Shown here in pieces: positions 44,234 to 50,828 of a stretch of DNA of 50,828 bases. The translations under genes and the position numbers were made by a program. Position 1 is the stretch's first letter; the number at the start of each line of letters is the position of its first letter. The notes below the pieces were generated by a model. It was not told where the DNA came from and did no database searches. It worked only from the letters and a program-made list of their open reading frames with translations. Origin of the DNA: Vibrio xiamenensis (GTDB lineage Bacteria > Pseudomonadota > Gammaproteobacteria > Enterobacterales > Vibrionaceae); assembly GCF_900100015.1 (NCBI RefSeq), contig NZ_FNDD01000036.1, positions 1,346 to 52,173 on the forward strand, in the 5' to 3' direction.

Positions 44234-45284
44234 CAGAGACGACCTCGCTCTCTAGAGCAATACGAATATCCGCCGTCATAGAGCCTCCTTGTTGATTAAG
44301 GGCGAACTGATAGCGCTCGGGATAATAAAACGCTAACGTCTGACGCAGAATCGTCAGCCCCTGACCATCAGGGTTTTTAGGCGCCAATGGCGTCTCACCA
44401 CTGTTAATCACTTGGATCGCCAAAGTGCATTTTTGTACTTCTACCCTAATGCTTAAGCGCACCGGGCGACTCGACTGACTGACACCATGTTTGATGGCAT
44501 TTTCCACCAGCGGCAGCACCAACATTGGAGGAATTCGTAACCCTTCACTGTCCGGGCTGATTGCCAAGTCCAGCACTAAGCGCTCGCCAAATCGATTACT
44601 TTGAATATTGAGGTAGTGACGGATCAACTCGATTTCATCGCGCAGCGCAATATCTTGTTGGGCCGACAACTTCATACTCAAACGCAATAAATCGCTTAAG
44701 TCGTAAATCAGTTCTTCGGCAAGTTCCGGGCGAGTGCGAATATCGCTGACAATAAGGTTGAGCGTATTGAAGATAAAATGCGGATCGTTTTGCAGCCGTA
44801 GCATCTGCACTTCTTTTTGTTGTAAGTGCATTTGCAGCGCAAAATTATGCTGTTTGAGCTGCCATAAATGTTCCATGGCAATCAACATCAACGCCTGAAA
44901 AGCAATGTTGACCACCGCCATAACATTGCCGCGCAAATCAGGGATATCAAGATAGCGACTGCTCAGCATACGCTCCAATATGCCCGCGCATATGACTAGC
45001 GCCACGATACACAACGATTTAAACACCACGCTGTTTTTACGAGCCAATAAGTCCCCAGCGACAAGTTTAAAGCCTTGCATTAACAGCCACAGCAGAGAAA
45101 AAATGGTCCAAATTCGCACGATGACATGCGTAAGACCCGGCGCGCCTATGTCCTTAGCCACAGTGGTAAACGAACTCACCAGACTGACGCCAAGCATATA
45201 CAGGCTGATGTTTACCAGCGGCCAAAACAGCAGCAACCACAAATGTGGGCGCAAACGTTCAAAGGACAAAACACTCGAGTTCAC
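44223..45284 (-). CDS. LytS-type sensor histidine kinase
   Basis: 353 residues from a GTG. Four to five membrane helices in residues 12-150 without a large outside loop, then a His_kinase domain with His169 in NDPHFIFNTLN and a HATPase part (LVLPLVENAIKHGV, DGQGLTILRQTL). The small sensor suggests it detects membrane state or a lipophilic molecule. Its partner regulator overlaps its 3' end. Confidence 0.93.
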   Translation of the reverse strand: MNSSVLSFERLRPHLWLLLFWPLVNISLYMLGVSLVSSFTTVAKDIGAPGLTHVIVRIWTIFSLLWLLMQGFKLVAGDLLARKNSVVFKSLCIVALVICAGILERMLSSRYLDIPDLRGNVMAVVNIAFQALMLIAMEHLWQLKQHNFALQMHLQQKEVQMLRLQNDPHFIFNTLNLIVSDIRTRPELAEELIYDLSDLLRLSMKLSAQQDIALRDEIELIRHYLNIQSNRFGERLVLDLAISPDSEGLRIPPMLVLPLVENAIKHGVSQSSRPVRLSIRVEVQKCTLAIQVINSGETPLAPKNPDGQGLTILRQTLAFYYPERYQFALNQQGGSMTADIRIALESEVVSDDI

Positions 45285-45471
45285 AAACGGTTACCGCCTT
45301 TAGTTGTTTATTTCGCTCTATTTAGCCGCGCACCAAAACGCGTTTTACATTCCGCCATTGTAACCAAATTTGTCTCACTTCTGTGAAATCAGTGCGCCGT
45401 TGGTAACCGATATTACCCCGTTGATACTTTGTTAGCGTGTTTTGATCCGCAGAGTAATTTGAGCGCTAAGC

Positions 45472-45501
45472 CAAAGGGCGCCGTTTCAATTGCGCCCTTT
45501 G
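45472..45501 (-). other. Hairpin at the SDR 3' end
   Basis: A 10-bp stem CAAAGGGCGC/GCGCCCTTTG with a 10-nt loop lies 18 bp past the SDR stop. There is no T-run on the minus strand, so it is a 3'-stabilising element or weak terminator. Confidence 0.45.
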
Positions 45502-45518
45502 AAATCGAGGTTTAAATC

Positions 45519-46352
45519 TTAACCATCTGTAGAGCAGGTCAAAGCTTGCCAAGTGTCGATGGATTGATTCATTTCAGCCAGTTGGGTTCGAACCAATGAC
45601 AAAGCATCACTCCCTAAGAGTAAGTGGCTAGGTGGATGCGCGCTGTCGATGACTTCTAGCATCGCTTGTGCCGCTTTAATCGGGTCTCCGAGCTGCTTGC
45701 CATTTTTATCTTCGCGCGCTTTTCTGATTGGATCGAAGCTTTGATCATAATCGCTGATCGTTCTTGGTGTTCGAACCATGGAACGCCCCGCCCAATCCGT
45801 GCGAAACGAACCGGGAGCCACCGAGATAACCGAGATATCAAATGGCTTGAGCTCTTTTGCCAGCGCGTCAGAAATACCAACTAACGCGAATTTACTCCCA
45901 CAATAATCGGATATCCCCGGCATGGTGATATAGCCTCCCATCGACGTAATATTTAATATTTTTCCCGCACGTCGTTGACGCATATACGGCACGACCGATT
46001 TCATCAACGCAATCGCGCCAAAGACATTGACCTCAAATTGGCTTCTTATTTCCTCCATCGACGACTCTTCCAGCAAGCCCTCATGACCATAACCGGCGTT
46101 ATTTACCAGCACATCAATTGGGGCGATGTTGGTTTCTATGTCCGTAATCACTTTATTCACATCTTGGTGGTTGGTGACATCCAAAATGCGCCCGATGGCA
46201 TGATGGCTATTGAGTTGCTCAAACGCTACTTTGTCAGCTTGACTGCGAACGGTACCAATGACGCGATGACCCGCTTGTAAGGCCTGCTCGGCAAGCGCTC
46301 GGCCAAAACCGCTGCTTACGCCAGTAATAACAATAGTGTGTTTCGTTAACAT
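45519..46352 (-). CDS. Short-chain dehydrogenase/reductase
   Basis: 277 residues with GAGG before the ATG. NAD(P)-binding TGVSSGFG (10-17), NNAGYG, and the catalytic Tyr and Lys in YCGSK with an upstream Ser in ITSMGG, so a classical SDR. The Ser-Phe-Arg-Thr-Asp end of the substrate loop (APGSFRTDW) is common in the group near AraC regulators. Substrate unknown. Divergent from the AraC gene at 46477. Confidence 0.92.
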   Translation of the reverse strand: MLTKHTIVITGVSSGFGRALAEQALQAGHRVIGTVRSQADKVAFEQLNSHHAIGRILDVTNHQDVNKVITDIETNIAPIDVLVNNAGYGHEGLLEESSMEEIRSQFEVNVFGAIALMKSVVPYMRQRRAGKILNITSMGGYITMPGISDYCGSKFALVGISDALAKELKPFDISVISVAPGSFRTDWAGRSMVRTPRTISDYDQSFDPIRKAREDKNGKQLGDPIKAAQAMLEVIDSAHPPSHLLLGSDALSLVRTQLAEMNQSIDTWQALTCSTDG

Positions 46353-46476
46353 ATGATTTCCTCTCTTGTATCGAGAAATGCATATTATTATTTAACGATG
46401 TGCTCTATTAGCTCTATATATGTTAAATTATTGCCTATTATTATGAGGAAACTTACTTTTCATTTAGCAAACACAT

Positions 46477-47424
46477 ATGAACTCACCACTGTACATCTCT
46501 GATCAGCAACGCATCATCGAGCAATTGTGCCTACTCGCACCAAACGAAGGTTACAATCTCACGCCAATCAAAAATGTGCGTCTGCTGCGCTCGAACCGCA
46601 AATTAACCAGAACACCAGTGTTATACGAACCGGGGATTGTGATTGTCTGCCAAGGCAGAAAGCAGGGGTATTTTGGCGATAAGTGTTACGTCTATGACCA
46701 GAGCCAATATCTGGCAGTGTCGGTACCTGTGCCTTTTTCTATGGAGACCCAAGCAAGCATTGACCAACCACTGCTAGCCATTTATATCACGCTCGATTTT
46801 AAACTGGCGGCAGAACTGATCTTGCTGATCGAACAACAAAAGACCTCTTCTGCCGCGACAGTCGCTCCGGAGAGTATGGTCGCCAGCCCAGTGACGGATG
46901 AACTGCAAAGGTGCGTAACGCGTTTTTTGCACATTTTGGACAAACCACTTGAGGTGGCGGTGCTGGGCCAGTCGTTACTACGTGAATTGTATTTTCATTT
47001 TCTAACCGGGCCACAAGGCGACGTGATACGCAGCGCAGTCAGTTCTCGAGGACAATTTGGCAAGATCAGCCAAGTCTTGAAATACATTCACTCTGAGTAT
47101 CCAAATTCACTTACTTTGCCTAACCTTGCCGCCATGGCGCAAATGAGCGTGCCGACGTTTAGCACTCATTTTAAGGCGATCACGCATCTTGCACCGATGC
47201 AATACGTAAAATCGGTGCGGCTGCATCAAGCTCGAATGTTGATGCTGCGCCAATCCATCCCTGCAAGCAGCGTCTGTCACGAGGTTGGATATGAAAGCCC
47301 CTCCCAGTTCAATCGTGAATTTAAACGGCTGTTCGGTCTGCCTCCTGCCCAAGAGATAAAAAGGTTAAAAGCGCACTTTTCCTATCCTGCAGCGTCTGGT
47401 GAAGATTACGTATCCTCACATTAA
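46477..47424 (+). CDS. AraC-family regulator (AraC_N type)
   Basis: 315 residues. N-terminal AraC_N cupin domain (about 20-190; YNLTPIKNVRLLRSNRKLTRTPVLYEPGIVIVCQGRKQGYFGDKCYVYD), then the double HTH (SLTLPNLAAMAQMSVPTFSTHFKAIT, SVCHEVGYESPSQFNREFKRLFG). It is divergent from the SDR, a very common pairing in Proteobacteria; the SDR is its probable target. Confidence 0.93.
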   Translation: MNSPLYISDQQRIIEQLCLLAPNEGYNLTPIKNVRLLRSNRKLTRTPVLYEPGIVIVCQGRKQGYFGDKCYVYDQSQYLAVSVPVPFSMETQASIDQPLLAIYITLDFKLAAELILLIEQQKTSSAATVAPESMVASPVTDELQRCVTRFLHILDKPLEVAVLGQSLLRELYFHFLTGPQGDVIRSAVSSRGQFGKISQVLKYIHSEYPNSLTLPNLAAMAQMSVPTFSTHFKAITHLAPMQYVKSVRLHQARMLMLRQSIPASSVCHEVGYESPSQFNREFKRLFGLPPAQEIKRLKAHFSYPAASGEDYVSSH

Positions 47425-47592
47425 AAAGGTCAATGTGCTCCACGCTCGACATGGTGAGAAAACCACTAAGCTGGTGCCTAACGCTTTACTAATGCGTCAA
47501 TTTATGAATAACTCCGGTTATTAAAATTTCACTGCGCCGACGTCGAGCTTCGCTGGTGCAGGTCACAAGTAAAAACAATAATTACAATATTC

Positions 47593-47607
47593 TGTGAGTC
47601 ACTCACA
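47593..47607 (+). promoter_or_regulatory. Palindrome directly before the mmuM ribosome site
   Basis: TGTGAGT-C-ACTCACA is a perfect 7-1-7 palindrome ending 3 bp before AAGGAA. It resembles neither a MetJ box (AGACGTCT) nor a MetR site. An operator or a ribosome-site-adjacent fold are both possible. Confidence 0.45.
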
Positions 47608-47619
47608 TAAGGAAATTTC

Positions 47620-48558
47620 ATGAGACAAAATCTCACTGACATTCTCACAACATCCCCGCTACTGATAACAGATGGCGCTGCCGGTACGCACCTTGAATCT
47701 ATGGGTTGTGATCTTAACGACGAACTTTGGACCGCCAAGGTTCTCAAAGACAGCCCAGAGCTCATCAAACAATTGCACCGTGATTATTTTCAAGCAGGCG
47801 CCGATTTTGGCGTGACAGTCAGTTACCAAGCGACGATTGAAGGTTACGTCAATAAAGGCTTAAGCGCGGCTGAAGCCGAAGACCTGATTAAAGCATCCGC
47901 AACACTGCTGCTCGAAGCAAGAGACGAATGGTGGCAGGAGCAAGGCAAAGCCGAGCAGCGCCGCTACCCAATAGCTGCGGCATCAATTGGTCCATACGGC
48001 GCGTTTCTCGCCGACGGCTCTGAGTACCGCGGCGATTATCAGCTTTCAACACAACAGCTGCGCCAATTTCATCAGCAACGTATCGAGCTTTTATGGCATC
48101 AAGGCGTGGACCTTATCGCGGCGGAAACCATTCCTCGCTTAGATGAAGCTTTGGTTATCGCTGAGATTGTTCAAGAGCTCGGCGCCAAATGCTGGATAAC
48201 CTTCAGTGCGAAAAACGCTTCACAGATCTCTAATGGCCAAGAGATTGCCGAGTGCATTCGCGCCCTTGAAGCATTTGATGGTGTCGTTGCGGTCGGCGTT
48301 AACTGCACCCCACCCCAGTTCATTGGCGGGCTAATTGAACAAATCAAAGCGCAAACCGCTAAGCCAATTGTGGTGTATGGCAACCTAGGAAACAGCTACG
48401 ATCCCGACACTAAAACTTGGTGCGAGCATGATAGCCACGGCGCAACTCATTATCTCGATTACGCCAAGCAATGGCATGCGCTGGGCGCGAAAATCATCGG
48501 CGGATGCTGCGGCACCACGCCAACCGAAATCAAGCAAATATTCTCAACTATTGAGTAA
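47620..48558 (+). CDS. mmuM: Homocysteine S-methyltransferase
   Basis: 312 residues with AAGGAA before the ATG. TIM-barrel S-methyltransferase: ITDGAAGTHLESMG near the start, ETIPRLDEA, and three zinc-binding Cys (Cys229 in VGVNC, Cys296 and Cys297 in IGGCCGT). MmuM methylates homocysteine to methionine with S-methylmethionine or S-adenosylmethionine as donor, in the cytoplasm. No mmuP permease is adjacent. The solute-binding protein gene downstream could supply a substrate, but this is inference. Confidence 0.94.
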   Translation: MRQNLTDILTTSPLLITDGAAGTHLESMGCDLNDELWTAKVLKDSPELIKQLHRDYFQAGADFGVTVSYQATIEGYVNKGLSAAEAEDLIKASATLLLEARDEWWQEQGKAEQRRYPIAAASIGPYGAFLADGSEYRGDYQLSTQQLRQFHQQRIELLWHQGVDLIAAETIPRLDEALVIAEIVQELGAKCWITFSAKNASQISNGQEIAECIRALEAFDGVVAVGVNCTPPQFIGGLIEQIKAQTAKPIVVYGNLGNSYDPDTKTWCEHDSHGATHYLDYAKQWHALGAKIIGGCCGTTPTEIKQIFSTIE

Positions 48559-48900
48559 TCGATTCGCATAGCCCTACTTCGCTCCTGAGACAATTTAAGC
48601 CTAATTCACTCGGCAAAAACCGAGTTAGCGACTTGAATCCATCACCTCAGGAGCGAGGTCATACCTACCATTCATCACACCCGATTTCCCGCTGATGGCA
48701 TCCATTTTTTAAGCGCCATTTTTAAACCGACAAGATAAACCAACAAGATAAAACGCCAGATTGGCTACAAAAAACAGCATATCTTATAAAAAATAAAAGA
48801 TTGATTATTCCACCAAAAACTTCATCATTCACAGGCCGTAACGTCTGAACATTCAGGCTCGAGACAACAACACAACAATAAAAATACGTGGATGTATAAA
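48559..48900. other. Spacer with a large imperfect hairpin
   Basis: 342 bp between mmuM and the solute-binding protein gene. The left third is a strong stem-loop (48577-48658). The right part is AT-rich with no clear gene; it probably holds the promoter of the binding-protein gene. Confidence 0.5.
48577..48658 (+). repeat. 82-nt imperfect palindrome after mmuM
   Basis: Outer 13-bp stem (CTTCGCTCCTGAG/CTCAGGAGCGAGG, one T:G), middle TTTAAG/CTTGAA, inner ACTCGG/CCGAGT with an A-rich loop. The three helices are coaxial with interior loops. No T-run follows. It could be a MITE/REP-like element, the 3' end of the mmuM message, or a structured leader. It ends about 240 bp before the next gene. Confidence 0.6.
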
Positions 48901-49722
48901 ATGAAGTTAAAGCCTTTCACACAACATATTCGAGGTGTATTCGCCTCTTCAATCGCGATCTTGTCACTCTTTTCATCCGTCAATGCCAACGCGGCTGAAT
49001 CAGCCTTGGATGGCATATTACGTTCTGGGGAGCTCAAATTCTGCTTTGAGTCAGGCTATCTGCCCTTTGAGATGACCGATAAAAGCGGCCGTTATATCGG
49101 CTTTGATATTGACCTTGCCAAACAAATGGCTCGCTCAATCGATGTGAAATTCGTACCTGTAAATACCGCCTGGGACGGCATTATTCCTGCGCTAAAAACC
49201 GGAAAATGCGATTTTATTGGCGGCATGACCATTACGCCTAAGCGCAATCTAAGCGTCAATTTTGCCGACCCTTATATCGAAGTGGGTCAAACCCTGCTGA
49301 TCTCGCCAAAGCTTGCTGACAAAATTCATTCATACCGCGACCTCAACAATGCGCAGTACACCATAGCAACCCAAATGGGCACGACTGGCGCTGAAGCGGC
49401 GAACAAATATCTATCCAAAGCCAAAATCGATCTTTACGACACCTCCGCCGATGCCGCGCTGCAAATCGCCAATGGTCAAGCAGATGCGTTTGTTTACGAC
49501 CTGCCCTATAACGCCATGTATGAAGCGCGCCATGAGGGTAAAGTCATCCACCTCGACCAAAGCTTTACCTTTGAACCGCTGGGCTGGGCCGTACGCCGCG
49601 GCGATGCCGATTTCCTCAACTTCTTAAACAATTTCCTGCGCCAAGTAAAAGGCGATGGCACCTATCAGCGCATTTATGACAAATGGTTTAAGTCGGACAA
49701 ATGGGTCGATAGCGTCCAGTAA
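48901..49722 (+). CDS. Amino-acid ABC-type periplasmic substrate-binding protein
   Basis: About 273 residues from the ATG at 48901 (MKLKPFTQHIRG); the preceding in-frame ATG at 48892 lacks a ribosome site. Signal peptide to about ANA-AES. SBP_bac_3 fold: LKFCFESGYLPFEMTDKSGRYIGFDIDLAKQMA, then GIIPALKTGKCDFIGGMTITPKR, where the Arg of TPKR usually binds the amino-acid carboxylate. It binds a polar amino acid in the periplasm. No permease or ATPase gene follows, so it must use a transporter encoded elsewhere or act as a sensor partner. A terminator lies downstream. Confidence 0.92.
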   Translation: MKLKPFTQHIRGVFASSIAILSLFSSVNANAAESALDGILRSGELKFCFESGYLPFEMTDKSGRYIGFDIDLAKQMARSIDVKFVPVNTAWDGIIPALKTGKCDFIGGMTITPKRNLSVNFADPYIEVGQTLLISPKLADKIHSYRDLNNAQYTIATQMGTTGAEAANKYLSKAKIDLYDTSADAALQIANGQADAFVYDLPYNAMYEARHEGKVIHLDQSFTFEPLGWAVRRGDADFLNFLNNFLRQVKGDGTYQRIYDKWFKSDKWVDSVQ

Positions 49723-49769
49723 GCGAAAGCAGCCTAAGCCTCAGTAATCTAAGGTTTAGGGCAAAATTT

Positions 49770-49806
49770 AAGGTGATAGGCACATTAGGTGTCTATCACC
49801 TTTTTT
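49770..49806. terminator. Bidirectional rho-independent terminator
   Basis: A 14-bp stem AAGGTGATAGGCAC/GTGTCTATCACCTT (one G:T) with a 5-nt loop and a T-run on the plus strand. It lies between the convergent binding-protein and SDR genes, and A-rich bases on the left allow use from the minus strand. Confidence 0.85.
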
Positions 49807-49834
49807 ACACATCGGTTATGAAAAACTGCAGAGC

Positions 49835-50578
49835 TTAAGCGCCCGTGAGTGAAATTCCGCCATCAACCACCAGCGTGTGGCCGACGATATAACTGGCTTT
49901 ATCTGAGAGCAGGAATTCAATCGCATTCGCCACTTCATCGCTGTGGGCAAAGCGTTTGATCGGCACCACATCCGACACTTCTTGGCGAATATTAGGATGG
50001 CTGACTTGTCGCTCTTCCCAGCGCGGCGTCCACGTCACACCCGGTGCCACACCATTGATGCGAATTCCCGATGGAATATTTTCTAGCGCCAGTGAGCGAG
50101 TTAAACCTTCCATCGCATGCTTGGCCGCGCTATACATAGACGCGCCTGGAGTTGGTCTTAATCCATTGACAGAGCTGACATTAACAATCGCAGCGCCCGG
50201 CTTCATCAGTTGAATTTCGTATTTTAAACACAGCGCTTGAGCCCAAAAATCGACATTGAGGGTATCTTTCAACAGTGCACTATCCACTTGATGAAAACGG
50301 CCACTAGAAGCGATCTGCGGAGATGCATTATTCACTGCGACATGGAGCTCGCCATAGGTTTCAGTAATGTAGCTAAATAGCTTCTCAAGCTCACTATCAA
50401 TGGAAATATCAATGATTTGATGATCGACTTCGGCAAGCTCTGGGTGAGCATTAAGTGCCTCACCCCAACTCGCTTTTGAACGCGAGCAAGTCACCACTTT
50501 ATAGCCTTCAGCCACTAAACGGCGCACAGTTTCAAGCCCAATACCACGCGTTCCACCGGTTACCAATGCGGTTTTCAT
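49835..50578 (-). CDS. Short-chain dehydrogenase/reductase
   Basis: 247 residues. TGGTRGIG (8-15), NNAS in place of NNAG, catalytic Ser in VSSVNG, Tyr and Lys in YSAAK, and the C-terminal VVDGGISL of classical NAD(P)-dependent SDRs (FabG/FolM-like). Residues after the YxxxK helix (NGVAPGVTWTPRWEE) suggest a distinct substrate. A standalone gene ending in the shared terminator. Substrate unknown. Confidence 0.92.
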   Translation of the reverse strand: MKTALVTGGTRGIGLETVRRLVAEGYKVVTCSRSKASWGEALNAHPELAEVDHQIIDISIDSELEKLFSYITETYGELHVAVNNASPQIASSGRFHQVDSALLKDTLNVDFWAQALCLKYEIQLMKPGAAIVNVSSVNGLRPTPGASMYSAAKHAMEGLTRSLALENIPSGIRINGVAPGVTWTPRWEERQVSHPNIRQEVSDVVPIKRFAHSDEVANAIEFLLSDKASYIVGHTLVVDGGISLTGA

Positions 50579-50599
50579 ATTGACAACTTCCCTATTAAT

Positions 50600-50828
50600 T
50601 TATCTATCATTCAAACAGTTAAACCTGCTTAAGCCATAAACCAATCTAGCACGTAAAATCGGCAATGACTTTATAAAGTGAAAATTATTTATCGCATGAC
50701 TGGCGGATATTTTCTTGGTATTGAATGATTTGAGTTGGGTTGCTTGAGTTGAGTGGATTAAGTTGATGAGTTTTGTATGATGCGCTAACACTTCTTCGAT
50801 TTCTTTGCCATCTGCGATAGCGCACCAG
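50600..50828 (-). CDS. Possible C-terminal fragment of a gene entering from the right edge
   Basis: A minus-strand frame is open from the window end to a TAA at 50600. The first part reads CAIADGKEIEEVLAHHTKLINLIHS, which looks coding; the remainder is less protein-like. It may be the tail of a gene beyond the edge or chance. No family recognised. Confidence 0.25.
   Translation of the reverse strand, partial: WCAIADGKEIEEVLAHHTKLINLIHSTQATQLKSFNTKKISASHAINNFHFIKSLPILRARLVYGLSRFNCLNDR

Overview
The window looks like a chromosome segment from a marine Vibrio or close Vibrionaceae relative. This is inferred from the gene content (T6SS VgrG, U32 protein, LamB-type porin, MipA/OmpV protein, many AraC/LysR regulators) and moderate GC with AT-rich spacers. 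No rRNA, tRNA, integrase, transposase or CRISPR array was seen. It reads as an accessory, niche-adaptation region made of small self-contained modules, most with their own regulator.

Layout. (1) 1-5185: an orphan T6SS unit on the minus strand. A very large VgrG carries two candidate toxin modules (an HExxH metallopeptidase-like part and a Het-C-like part) and is coupled by an ATGA overlap to a lipoprotein that runs off the left edge and is probably its immunity protein. (2) 5462-7471: a U32-family protein. (3) 7616-13978: a tandem duplication of a two-gene unit, each a small exported protein of unknown function coupled to a secreted GH3 glycosidase with an inserted PA14 domain. (4) 14279-19893: two transporter or unknown genes, each paired divergently with a LysR regulator, then a chemoreceptor. 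(5) 20129-26229: a beta-glucoside module with a LamB-type porin, 6-phospho-beta-glucosidase and PTS EIIBC, and a divergent LacI repressor with two AACCGGTT operators. With the GH3 pair this could form a chain from outside to inside: extracellular or periplasmic trimming, outer-membrane entry, phosphorylating import, intracellular cleavage.

(6) 26420-30204: AraC regulator, EthD-domain protein, MFS transporter and an arginase-fold protein, with a direct-repeat operator in the control region. (7) 30378-35062: quinone-reductase-like flavoprotein, two AraC regulators, a MocR-like aminotransferase and an EamA exporter. (8) 35434-40740: a fumarase/aspartase-superfamily lyase with a DcuC carrier, then a periplasmic SGNH-like hydrolase and an RpiR regulator. 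(9) 40848-45284: two uncharacterised proteins, a MipA/OmpV outer-membrane protein and a LytS/LytT-type two-component system. (10) 45519-50578: SDR with a divergent AraC regulator, homocysteine S-methyltransferase, a solute-binding protein without a transporter, and another SDR.

The items most worth following up are the dual-module VgrG with its lipoprotein, the duplicated small-protein/GH3 cassette, and a repeated intercistronic hairpin with covarying base pairs between the phospho-beta-glucosidase and porin genes.
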